From: Christiangramia aestuarii
GTDB taxonomy: Bacteria; Bacteroidota; Bacteroidia; Flavobacteriales; Flavobacteriaceae
DNA: 64,000 nt
Direction: 5' to 3'
Assembly: GCF_009735585.1 (NCBI RefSeq)
Contig: NZ_VJVW01000002.1
Location: 392,512 to 456,511 of the forward strand
Under the pieces are notes generated by a model. That model saw only the letters and a program-made list of their open reading frames with translations, made no database searches and was not told the DNA's origin. Positions 56,481 through 64,000 of this stretch are shown here, one piece after another (positions within the stretch are counted from its first letter, which is position 1; each line of letters starts with the position of its first letter). A program made the position numbers and the translations under genes.

Positions 56481-56527
56481 CAATTCAGTCAATTTTATTA
56501 TGCATACATAATAAATTTAGAAACATT

Positions 56528-57289
56528 TTAAACAAATCGAATTACAGCCTTATAGAAAGCTTCCATATTCTCGGCATGCACCCAATGTCCGGCATCGGGA
56601 ATACTAATAATTTCAGCAAAAGGGAACTGTCTTTTGATGGCCTCCTCGTCCTCAGCCGTTATGTAGCCTGAATTCCCACCTTTGATAAAGAATGCGGGAC
56701 CATCGTAGGACCTGTCTATTGGAAGAGCCTCCCCAACGTTCTCAATATTCGCTTTTAAGGCATCGAGATTTAACTTTAATGAGAGCTGTTCCTTGGTTTT
56801 CCAGTATAGATTTTTAAGAAGAAATAATCTTACACCGGTTTCAGGTATAAATTCCTTTAGAAAATCTTCAGCATCACCACGAGAGGATAACTTAGCCTCG
56901 TCAAGAGCGGTTAGGCCTTTCAGGATCTGCTGATGGTGGGGAGCATAATACTTGGGTGCTATATCTACCACGATAAGCTTGGCTACCAGTCCCTGGTTTT
57001 CACAGGCGGTAAGCATCGCGGTCTTCCCTCCCATGGAATGCCCAAGCAGGATGATCTCTTCAAGCTCGTGCTTCTCGCAATATTCCCTGATATCATCTGC
57101 CAGCAACTTATATGAAAAATCATCACTGTGCGGACTTTTTCCATGGTTTCGCTGATCTATCAAATGAACCTGAAAACCATCTTTTGCAAATTGCTTCCCC
57201 AGAGTTTTCCAGTTATCACTCATTCCCAGGAACCCGTGAAGGATGAGAAAAGGCTTACCTTCTCCAAGAATCGTAGAATGTAATTTCAT
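56528..57289 (-). CDS. Alpha/beta-hydrolase (YbfF-like esterase)
   Basis: A 253-residue hydrolase. The oxyanion region is FLILHGFLGMSDNW (14-27), the nucleophile elbow is GHSMGGKTA with Ser85, and the catalytic His is in DAGHWVHAE near the C-terminus; the acid is probably the Asp before GPAFF. It resembles YbfF/DHRS-type esterases that act on short acyl esters. Its ATG directly follows the pdxJ stop (TAG-ATG), so both genes are coupled. Confidence 0.9.
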   Translation of the reverse strand: MKLHSTILGEGKPFLILHGFLGMSDNWKTLGKQFAKDGFQVHLIDQRNHGKSPHSDDFSYKLLADDIREYCEKHELEEIILLGHSMGGKTAMLTACENQGLVAKLIVVDIAPKYYAPHHQQILKGLTALDEAKLSSRGDAEDFLKEFIPETGVRLFLLKNLYWKTKEQLSLKLNLDALKANIENVGEALPIDRSYDGPAFFIKGGNSGYITAEDEEAIKRQFPFAEIISIPDAGHWVHAENMEAFYKAVIRFV

Positions 57290-58003
57290 CTATTTCAATA
57301 GTTTTAAATATTCCTGAATGGTTTTTTCCAGTCCCATATACAAGGCCTCTGAAATAAGCGCGTGACCTATGGAAACTTCAGCTAGATGCGGTACGTTATC
57401 CTTGAAGAATTTGAGGTTATCCAGTGAAAGATCGTGACCTGCATTTACCCCCAGACCAAGTTGATGAGCCAGTTCGGCGCATTCAGCATAAGCTTTAGCG
57501 GCATTAGGATCGCCCTTGGCATAATCTACAGCAAAGGCTTCGGTATAAAGCTCGATCCTGTCTGTTCCCGTTTTGGCAGCGCCTTCGATCATTTCTTTTA
57601 CGGGATCTACGAATATTGAGGTTCTTATGCCCTGCTCCTTGAAGCCGGCGATCACCTCCTTGAGATAATCTTCGTGCTTAACAGTATCCCACCCGGCATT
57701 CGAGGTGATAGCATCCTCGGCATCGGGCACCAGGGTCACCTGCGCTGGTTTTATTTCCAGAACCAGGTTGGTAAACTGCGAAATAGGCTTACCCTCTATA
57801 TTGAATTCGGTATTCAGAACAGGTTTCAGGTCGCGTACATCGGCATAACGAATATGCCTTTCATCTGGCCTGGGGTGCACCGTGATGCCTTCAGCTCCAA
57901 AAGATTCTATCATTTTGGCCGCCTCTACAACATTGGGAACATCTCCTCCCCGGGCATTTCTTAAAGTGGCTATTTTATTGATATTTACACTTAACTTGGT
58001 CAT
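57290..58003 (-). CDS. pdxJ: Pyridoxine 5'-phosphate synthase
   Basis: A 237-residue TIM barrel that joins 1-deoxyxylulose-5-phosphate and 3-amino-2-oxopropyl phosphate to pyridoxine phosphate. Family motifs are [20 protein letters not shown] near the start, [18 protein letters not shown] (substrate loop), [16 protein letters not shown] [19 protein letters not shown] and [11 protein letters not shown] with [18 protein letters not shown] [12 protein letters not shown]. It precedes the esterase gene. Other vitamin B6 genes are not in the window. Confidence 0.96.
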   Translation of the reverse strand: MTKLSVNINKIATLRNARGGDVPNVVEAAKMIESFGAEGITVHPRPDERHIRYADVRDLKPVLNTEFNIEGKPISQFTNLVLEIKPAQVTLVPDAEDAITSNAGWDTVKHEDYLKEVIAGFKEQGIRTSIFVDPVKEMIEGAAKTGTDRIELYTEAFAVDYAKGDPNAAKAYAECAELAHQLGLGVNAGHDLSLDNLKFFKDNVPHLAEVSIGHALISEALYMGLEKTIQEYLKLLK

Positions 58004-58022
58004 TTTTACTCGATTTTATTAA

Positions 58023-58050
58023 CAAAAATACAAAGTGCAGTCTGCTTCAA
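58023..58050 (-). promoter_or_regulatory. Candidate promoter of pdxJ
   Basis: On the minus strand TTG (58050-58048), 17 bases, then TATTTTTG (58030-58023), 20 bases before the pdxJ ATG. Spacing is slightly shorter than consensus. Confidence 0.55.
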
Positions 58051-58093
58051 TGAATTTTATTTTGATTAATTTGCAGAAAAGGATTTTGAAAAA

Positions 58094-58750
58094 ATGAGTT
58101 TGAAAGAACACATATTGAATGACGTTGGAATTTTAAATCTTTCCGAAAAGATCGGGGATGTCCAGAAGGTTTTTAACCAGTTAACCCTTACCCATTTACC
58201 GGTTGAGGAAAACGGGACCTATATTGGCTGTATATCTGAAAATGACATTAGATGCTTTGAGAATGACAAAAGCCTGGATGACTATAAATATGCGCTGGAA
58301 GGTTTTTATCTGAGGGAAAGCAATTACTGGCTGGACAGCCTGGAGGCTTTTGCTCAGAATGACTCTAACATCATGCCTGTTCTTAACGACGAGAACTCTT
58401 ACCTGGGATATGTAGAGCTTAACGAAATGATCTCGCTTTTCAAGGAGACTCCATTCCTGCACGAACCGGGAAATATCCTGATTGTTGAAAAAGCCTTTAA
58501 AGATTATACTTTTGGGGAGGTAAGCCAGATCGTGGAATCTCATAACGCCCATCTTCTGGGAGCCTTTGTTTCCAAAATAGAAGATGAAATGGCCGAGATC
58601 ACCCTGAAGATCACCCCTTCGGGAATGAACGAGATCATCCAAACCTTCAGAAGGTACGGGTATATTATCATTTCTGAACACCAGGAAGACACCTTCAACA
58701 AAAATCTGAAGGAGCGCTCCAAATACCTGGACAAATACCTGAATATATAA
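58094..58750 (+). CDS. CBS domain-containing protein
   Basis: A 218-residue soluble protein. Two CBS motifs form a nucleotide-binding pair: residues 10-60 (QLTLTHLPVEENGTYIGCIS) and 75-125 (NDSNIMPVLNDENSYLGYVE). Residues 130-205 form an ACT-like domain (FGEVSQIVESHNAHLLGAFV, EITLKITPSGMNEIIQTFRR). A regulatory role is likely, binding adenosine nucleotides, but the target is unknown. It lies 3 bases before nadK, and this pairing is conserved in flavobacteria. Confidence 0.9.
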   Translation: MSLKEHILNDVGILNLSEKIGDVQKVFNQLTLTHLPVEENGTYIGCISENDIRCFENDKSLDDYKYALEGFYLRESNYWLDSLEAFAQNDSNIMPVLNDENSYLGYVELNEMISLFKETPFLHEPGNILIVEKAFKDYTFGEVSQIVESHNAHLLGAFVSKIEDEMAEITLKITPSGMNEIIQTFRRYGYIIISEHQEDTFNKNLKERSKYLDKYLNI

Positions 58751-58753
58751 TTT

Positions 58754-59638
58754 ATGAAAATAGGCATCTACGGTCAGTTCTATCATGCCAATGCTGCACA
58801 ATACATAGCACAGCTCCTCGAGCTGCTGGATCAAAGAAATATCGAAGTCCTGATTGAGGAAGATTTCCTGAAACTTATTCACAGCAATAATAGTATCGAA
58901 AAAGATTACGAACAATTCAGCGCTTTCGAGGAGCTGGACAATTCTTTCGATCTTTTCTTCTGTATCGGCGGGGATGGCACTATCCTAAAGTCTATAAATT
59001 ACATCAGGAACCTTGACATTCCCATTGTTGGAATAAACACAGGAAGGCTCGGTTTCCTGGCCACTATTCAAAAAGAACAAATTGAAAGTACCCTGGATGA
59101 GATCCTGGATAAGAAATTCAGCCTCTCTCCAAGATCGGTACTCACCATACAAACGAATCCTAAAAGTTATGACCCGGTATTTTCCCATATCGCGCTGAAT
59201 GAGATCGCGGTAAGCAGGAAAAATACCACCTCGATGATCACCGTAGATACCTGGCTGGACGACCAGTACCTTACTTCCTACTGGGCAGACGGGCTCATAA
59301 TTTCAACCCCTACCGGATCTACCGGCTATTCGCTTAGCTGCGGAGGCCCGGTGATCACACCAGACGCTGATTCCCTGGTGATCACACCCATCGCGCCACA
59401 TAATTTAAATGCGCGACCACTGGTGATCAAAGACCATACTACCATAAAATTAAAAGTTTCAGGAAGGGAAGAAACCCATCTTGTTTCCATGGACTCCCGT
59501 ATCGCTACCCTGCAGAACGATACCGAGATCATTATTTCCAAAGCACCCTACATGATAAATTTTGTAGAATTACGAGAAGATAGTTTTTTAAATACTCTTC
59601 GAAAAAAACTTCTCTGGGGTGAAGACAAACGAAACTAA
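58754..59638 (+). CDS. nadK: NAD kinase
   Basis: A 294-residue ATP-NAD kinase making NADP from NAD. The signature GGDGT (72-76) is in FCIGGDGTILKS and is followed by GINTGRLGFLATI. The second conserved site is STPTGSTGYSLSCGGPVITP, and DGLIISTP precedes it. The length matches the family. It follows the CBS gene by 3 bases and is followed by a new promoter for porG. Confidence 0.96.
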   Translation: MKIGIYGQFYHANAAQYIAQLLELLDQRNIEVLIEEDFLKLIHSNNSIEKDYEQFSAFEELDNSFDLFFCIGGDGTILKSINYIRNLDIPIVGINTGRLGFLATIQKEQIESTLDEILDKKFSLSPRSVLTIQTNPKSYDPVFSHIALNEIAVSRKNTTSMITVDTWLDDQYLTSYWADGLIISTPTGSTGYSLSCGGPVITPDADSLVITPIAPHNLNARPLVIKDHTTIKLKVSGREETHLVSMDSRIATLQNDTEIIISKAPYMINFVELREDSFLNTLRKKLLWGEDKRN

Positions 59639-59688
59639 GCAATAAAAGCTTTCAAAAACTGTTTATACTTATGCACAAATCTGCTCAA

Positions 59689-59721
59689 ATTATTGCAGGG
59701 CAATCAGAATTGTTATATTTG
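59689..59721 (+). promoter_or_regulatory. Promoter of the porG-uppS-bamA operon
   Basis: TTG in TATTGCAGGG about 18 bases upstream of TATATTTG (59714-59721), an exact TAnnTTTG. The predicted start lies about 11 bases before the ATG at 59739, so the leader is very short. Confidence 0.7.
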
Positions 59722-59738
59722 CAAACTTTTGAAAACCT

Positions 59739-60437
59739 ATGAGGTACCTTATTGTATTTGTACTAATGGCATTTTTTTCGACAAGCACATACTCACAACA
59801 GGTTGAGATTGGCGCTTTTGCCGGCGGCGCAAACTTTATTGGAGATGTTGGGAGAACCAATTACATTTTACCGAACACTCCGGTAGGAGGTCTTATCGCA
59901 AAATGGAACCGAAGCCCCAGACACGCCCTAAGGTTAACACTTTTGTATGCTGAACTTTCTGCAGATGATGCTAAATCTTCAGATACCAGGAGACAACAAA
60001 GAGGATACTCCTTTACCAATCCGGTGGCGGAAGCCTCCCTGGGAATAGAGTTCAACTTCTGGGATTTCGACCTTACCGATCCCCTACCACAAAGCACACC
60101 GTACCTATATACCGGAATCACCTATTTTAAGGCAGACCATGTTATACTTAGTCCAGATAGAGACGGTAATTTAGTAAACGAAGGTTCTAATTGGGATTTC
60201 GCCATCCCTATGGTAATGGGCTACAAGGAAGCGGTGACAGAGCACATCATAGGTGCATTCGAAATTGGAGCAAGATATACCCTAACCGACAACCTGGATG
60301 GGAGCTGGCCTGAAGAATATTTAGACAGAAGAGCCCCTGACTTGGAATTTGGGAACAGGAATACTAATGACTGGTACGTATTTACCGGTATCACATTTAC
60401 ATTTACATTTGGCCGAAAGCCATGTTATTGCTTTTAA
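59739..60437 (+). CDS. porG: PorG-like (DUF6089) outer-membrane protein of the type IX secretion system
   Basis: A 232-residue protein with signal peptide (STSTYSQ, cleavage near residue 20) and outer-membrane beta strands: VEIGAFAGGANFIGDVGRTN at the start, NPVAEASLGIEFNFWDF and a C-terminal WYVFTGITFTFTFGRKPCYC. The name rests on fold, size and context: in Porphyromonas gingivalis, PorG (PG0189) is encoded beside uppS, bamA and skp in the same order as here. PorG anchors the periplasmic ring of the type IX machinery to the outer membrane. It ends immediately before uppS, with no spacer. Confidence 0.8.
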   Translation: MRYLIVFVLMAFFSTSTYSQQVEIGAFAGGANFIGDVGRTNYILPNTPVGGLIAKWNRSPRHALRLTLLYAELSADDAKSSDTRRQQRGYSFTNPVAEASLGIEFNFWDFDLTDPLPQSTPYLYTGITYFKADHVILSPDRDGNLVNEGSNWDFAIPMVMGYKEAVTEHIIGAFEIGARYTLTDNLDGSWPEEYLDRRAPDLEFGNRNTNDWYVFTGITFTFTFGRKPCYCF

Positions 60438-61178
60438 ATGAATTATAAAGACAATTTAAACCTTGACAAATTACCCAAACACATTGCCATCATCATGGAC
60501 GGCAATGGGCGCTGGGCTAAACAAAAAGGTTTCCTCAGGGCTTCCGGTCATAAGGAAGGCACCAAGGCCGTGAGGGATGTTGTTGAAGGCTGCGCAGAGA
60601 TTGGGGTAGAAAACCTAACCCTGTATGCATTTTCCACAGAGAACTGGAACCGCCCTAAACTGGAGGTCGACACGTTAATGAAACTTCTTGTATCCTCCCT
60701 TAAAAAGGAGATCAAGACCCTGGAAGACAACGACATTAGATTAAATTCTATTGGAAATATTTCCAATCTACCTAAGAAGGCCAGGACCGAATTACTGGAT
60801 GTTATCAACAAAACATCTGGCAATAAACGAATGACCTTGACCCTTGCTTTAAGCTACGGAAGTCGTGAAGAGATCAACAGTTGCATCACCCAGATTGCTA
60901 CCAAAGTAAAAAGTGGAGAATTATCCCCCGATGCAGTTGATGAATCCGTTATAAATGAGCATCTTTACACCCGAAATTTGCCAGATGTAGATCTTTTGAT
61001 CCGCACCAGTGGTGAACAACGCATAAGCAATTTCCTATTATGGCAAATTGCCTATGCCGAATTGTATTTTACGAAAATCTTATGGCCAGACTACAGAAAG
61101 GAAGATCTTTTTGAAGCCATATACAACTATCAAAACAGAGAAAGAAGATTTGGAAAAACAAGTGAGCAACTCAGTTAG
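60438..61178 (+). CDS. uppS: Undecaprenyl diphosphate synthase (isoprenyl transferase)
   Basis: A 246-residue cis-prenyltransferase making the C55 lipid carrier for peptidoglycan and other cell-wall sugars. The conserved N-terminal loop is IAIIMDGNGRWAKQKGFLRA with the catalytic Asp of DGNGRW, then GHKEGTKAV. C-terminal motifs are LLIRTSGEQRISNFLLWQ and AYAELYFTKILWPDY. It starts directly after the porG stop and ends 8 bases before bamA, so the three are one transcript. Confidence 0.96.
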   Translation: MNYKDNLNLDKLPKHIAIIMDGNGRWAKQKGFLRASGHKEGTKAVRDVVEGCAEIGVENLTLYAFSTENWNRPKLEVDTLMKLLVSSLKKEIKTLEDNDIRLNSIGNISNLPKKARTELLDVINKTSGNKRMTLTLALSYGSREEINSCITQIATKVKSGELSPDAVDESVINEHLYTRNLPDVDLLIRTSGEQRISNFLLWQIAYAELYFTKILWPDYRKEDLFEAIYNYQNRERRFGKTSEQLS

Positions 61179-61185
61179 TGCATTC

Positions 61186-63807
61186 ATGACGAAAAAGATA
61201 TTTACACTCTTTGCAATTTGTTTCATTTTCAGTATAGCTGCCAAAGCACAGGACCTACCCCTTGGAGATTCAAAAAAATATACCATTGGAGATATTAAAG
61301 TCACCGGCACCACAACCTACAATGAAAAGACCGTAATTGCCTACACAGGCCTTAAGGAAGGTGAAGAAATTTATATTCCCGGAGAGAAATTAAGGAATGT
61401 GATCAATAAATTATGGAAACTTGATCTCTTTAGCGATATCAATTTCTATATCACCAATGTTGACGGCAATGTGGCAGACCTAGAACTGGAGATCAAAGAA
61501 GTTCCTGTTTTGAACCAGGTTAAATTTGCTGGTGTAAAGAAAAAGAGCGAGAAAGAAGACCTTATAGACGAGAACGATCTTAAACCCGGGGTAAAGGTTA
61601 CCGAAAACCTAATCACTACTACCAAAAACTACATCGAGAACAAGTACAGAAAAGAAGGATACTTTAACGCTGATGTAGACATCAGGACTTCTGAAGTTGT
61701 AGACACCGTGGCCTCTAACAAGGTGAACATGGTCGTGGATGTGAACCAGGGTGACCGCGTAAAGATCTCAGATATCGAATTTGTTGGCAACGAAAAACTT
61801 TCTGAAGCCAAGCTGAAAAGGAACATGAAGAACACCAAGCAAAGGAATATCTTCAGGTTCTGGAAGCGTTCAAAATTTGTAAGAAGCGATTATCAGGATG
61901 ACAAGGAATCAGTAATAAACAAATACAAGGAAGAAGGATTCAGAGATGCTAGGATCACTTCAGATACATTGATCAAAACAGACGAAGATAGAATAGCTCT
62001 TAGACTGAATGTTGAAGAAGGTAACAGATATTATATTGGTGACATAGATTTTCTTGGGAACAGTGCTTATACAGACGCTCAATTGAACAGGTTCCTGGGA
62101 ATTAAAAAAGGAGATGTATACAACGGCGTTTTACTTGACGAAAGAGTACAGGGGCGCGAGCCGAATAAAACTTCGATCGCTAACGAGTACCAGAACAACG
62201 GTTACCTTTTCTCTAATATAGACCTTGTTGAAACCAATGTGTACAATGACACTATAGATTTCGAGGTTAGGATCGTTGAAGGTAAGGAAGCTTATTTCGA
62301 CGAGATCAGGGTTACCGGTAACACTAAGACCAAAGACCACGTGATCTATCGTGAGCTTAGAACCAAACCGGGCCAGAAATACAGCCAGGAAGCCGTTGTA
62401 GCTACGGTTCGTGAACTTGGTGCCCTGGGATTCTTTGATGCTGAGCAGTTAAATCCAGAATTCGTAGATCCAGATCCAAGAGAAGGAACCCTAAGCCTGG
62501 AATACCAGGTGGTAGAGGCTGGCGCCAGCCAAATAGAACTTCAGGGAGGTTATGGCGGTGGTGGTTTCATAGGAACCCTTGGTCTTTCTTTCAATAACTT
62601 CTCTATCCAGGGATTATTCGACAAGGATGCCTACAAGCCGTTACCAATGGGAGATGGACAAACGCTTTCATTGAGGGCCCAGGCCAGTACTTTTTACCAG
62701 ACTTACAGTCTTTCTTTCAGGGAACCATGGTTAGGTGGAAAAAGGCCGGTTAGTCTTTCAACTTCTTTCAGCTATACCCGCCAGTTCCTTTTTGATCCTG
62801 TAGCTAGGGAAGCTGATAGAGATAGAAGTTTCGATATTCTAGGAGTAAGCGTTGGCCTTGCCAAGAGACTTCAGGAGCCAGACCAGTATGCAACTATCTC
62901 AAATGTGATTGGATTCCAGAGATACGATCTAAATAATTATAATACCGGACTATTTACCTTTGGTGATGGACACTCAAACAACCTATATTACCAGTTAGGG
63001 ATCACCAGGGATAATACAAGGGTAAACCCTATCTTCCCTACAGGAGGATCAAAATTCGCCTTTACCGCTAAGCTAACTCCACCCTACTCACTTTGGAATG
63101 GGGTAGATTATGGAGACCTTGAAAACCAGGACGAATACCAGTTAAGAGATGACAATGGTAACTTAGTAGATGAATTTGGTAACCGCGTTACGCCTGAAAA
63201 TTCTGTACCAGACCAGGAGAAGGTAGACCAAAAGAAATATAACTGGCTTGAATTTTACAAGATCAAGTTTGCAGGTACCTGGTATACCAACCTTTTCAGC
63301 TTTGGACCAAGTAGCAACCTGGTTCTAAGAACACATGCTGAATACGGTTTCCTTGGAGCCTATAATAACGAAAGAGGTGTACCTCCTTTTGAACGTTATT
63401 TCCTTGGAGGTGATGGTCTGGGTGCTTTTAGTCTTGACGGAAGAGAGACCATACAGTTAAGAGGTTATCCAAACCAGTCTGTAATACCAATTGACAGGCC
63501 AGTGAACCAAAGAGATGACGGGGCGACAATCTATAACAAATACTCTTTAGAGCTGCGTTTCCCGATCACCTTAAAGCCTGCTGCATCTATCTATGCTCTG
63601 TCATTTTTAGAAGCTGGTGCTACTTATGACAATTTTAGAGACTATAATCCGTTTCAATTAAATAGATCTGCTGGAGTTGGACTAAGAATCTTTATGCCAA
63701 CCTTCGGGTTATTAGGTATTGACTTTGGATACGGATTTGACGAAATTGTAGGTCAGCCCGGTCCAAATGGATGGGAAACACATTTTATCATTGGCCAGCA
63801 ATTTTAA
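61186..63807 (+). CDS. bamA: BamA/Omp85 outer-membrane protein assembly factor
   Basis: An 873-residue Omp85 protein with signal peptide (MTKKIFTLFAICFIFSIAAK, cleavage after AQ). Several POTRA domains span about 30-430 (IGDIKVTGTTTYNEKTVIAY, ISDIEFVGNEKLSEAKLKRN, YFDEIRVTGNTKTKDHVIYR). The C-terminal barrel (about 450-873) has the family motif ALDG-like LGAFSLDGRETIQLRGYPN and ends in an aromatic QQF. I start at the ATG at 61186; a longer frame to 61048 overlaps uppS and has no signal peptide. It folds and inserts barrel proteins into the outer membrane. Confidence 0.95.
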   Translation: MTKKIFTLFAICFIFSIAAKAQDLPLGDSKKYTIGDIKVTGTTTYNEKTVIAYTGLKEGEEIYIPGEKLRNVINKLWKLDLFSDINFYITNVDGNVADLELEIKEVPVLNQVKFAGVKKKSEKEDLIDENDLKPGVKVTENLITTTKNYIENKYRKEGYFNADVDIRTSEVVDTVASNKVNMVVDVNQGDRVKISDIEFVGNEKLSEAKLKRNMKNTKQRNIFRFWKRSKFVRSDYQDDKESVINKYKEEGFRDARITSDTLIKTDEDRIALRLNVEEGNRYYIGDIDFLGNSAYTDAQLNRFLGIKKGDVYNGVLLDERVQGREPNKTSIANEYQNNGYLFSNIDLVETNVYNDTIDFEVRIVEGKEAYFDEIRVTGNTKTKDHVIYRELRTKPGQKYSQEAVVATVRELGALGFFDAEQLNPEFVDPDPREGTLSLEYQVVEAGASQIELQGGYGGGGFIGTLGLSFNNFSIQGLFDKDAYKPLPMGDGQTLSLRAQASTFYQTYSLSFREPWLGGKRPVSLSTSFSYTRQFLFDPVAREADRDRSFDILGVSVGLAKRLQEPDQYATISNVIGFQRYDLNNYNTGLFTFGDGHSNNLYYQLGITRDNTRVNPIFPTGGSKFAFTAKLTPPYSLWNGVDYGDLENQDEYQLRDDNGNLVDEFGNRVTPENSVPDQEKVDQKKYNWLEFYKIKFAGTWYTNLFSFGPSSNLVLRTHAEYGFLGAYNNERGVPPFERYFLGGDGLGAFSLDGRETIQLRGYPNQSVIPIDRPVNQRDDGATIYNKYSLELRFPITLKPAASIYALSFLEAGATYDNFRDYNPFQLNRSAGVGLRIFMPTFGLLGIDFGYGFDEIVGQPGPNGWETHFIIGQQF

Positions 63808-63838
63808 TTTGGCATGATATTTTCTATATTCGATTCAG

Positions 63839-64000
63839 ATGAAAAAAAGAGTATTTACCATTTTCGCGATTGCAGCCTTGAGCCTCTATACGGCATCGGC
63901 GCAAAAATCCATTAGACTGGGTTACATAGACATGGAATATATTCTTGAAAACGTCCCGGAATATCAGGAAGCATCAAGACAATTAGAAAACAGAGTTCAG
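63839..64000 (+). CDS. OmpH/Skp-family periplasmic chaperone, partial (cut by right edge)
   Basis: The first 54 codons are visible. A signal peptide (MKKRVFTIFAIAALSLYTAS, cleavage after AQ) is followed by IRLGYIDMEYILENVPEYQE, the typical start of Skp/OmpH proteins. Skp captures unfolded outer-membrane proteins in the periplasm and hands them to BamA, so the position 31 bases after bamA fits its role. The rest, mainly the coiled-coil tentacles, lies outside the window. Confidence 0.92.
   Translation, partial: MKKRVFTIFAIAALSLYTASAQKSIRLGYIDMEYILENVPEYQEASRQLENRVQ

Noticed and set aside
61048..61185. 46-residue N-terminal extension of BamA
   Set aside because: It overlaps uppS and would hide the signal peptide; the ATG at 61186 is better.

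Overview
This window looks like chromosome of a member of the Flavobacteriaceae (Bacteroidota), most like the marine Gramella/Christiangramia group. The evidence is the gene families present (DUF6090, DUF5522, DUF4136, DUF4230, GSCFA, OmpP1/FadL with a GDSL lipoprotein, PorV and PorG of the type IX secretion system), a long flavobacterial-type urocanase and aromatic amino acid hydroxylase, lipoproteins with SxxC lipoboxes, and Bacteroidota promoters of the form TTTG-N19-TAnnTTTG. The genus is inferred, not proven. I see no rRNA, tRNA, IS element, prophage or CRISPR array.

Left part (1-16 kb): a truncated TPR gene overlaps a very large cytosolic sensor histidine kinase with seven tandem sensor modules. 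Two multi-pass membrane proteins of the acyltransferase-like DUF418 and DUF1624 families follow, then a TPR lipoprotein flanked by two DUF6090 paralogues. A small operon of a TerB-like protein, a PycTM/DUF5706-like three-helix membrane protein and a DUF6090 protein is the most defence-like unit in the window. Two small secreted proteins and a YD-type lipoprotein complete the region.

Middle (16-36 kb): a SPOUT RNA methyltransferase, a folK/deoxynucleoside kinase fusion, a queuosine-precursor transporter and an AsmA protein are followed by a 0.8 kb cluster of intergenic palindromic repeats. After DUF2797, GH3 and an O-acetyltransferase comes a two-gene operon for a 1913-residue surface protein, in which a SUEL-type lectin domain and two LamG domains sit inside HYR-like repeats, together with its own PorV-type shuttle. 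hemL, a glucosaminidase lipoprotein and an ACC deaminase/D-cysteine desulfhydrase follow.

Right part (36-64 kb): amino-acid catabolism (urocanase, aromatic amino acid hydroxylase), alaS, and an envelope operon (M23 peptidase, MerR, LemA, two TPM-domain proteins, a frameshifted pentapeptide protein). Next are the protein-quality genes clpX, clpP and tig, a coupled FadL/GDSL pair, and pdxJ with an esterase. The window ends in the conserved outer-membrane assembly locus CBS protein-nadK-porG-uppS-bamA-skp, cut by the right edge.

Most noteworthy: the lectin-in-HYR surface protein with a dedicated PorV; the PycTM-like operon; a structured intergenic RNA candidate with a 9-codon mini-ORF; a TPM gene whose signal peptide has no ATG/GTG/TTG start; a one-base frameshift in the pentapeptide gene; and several genes whose -7 promoter element ends 4-5 nt before the start codon.
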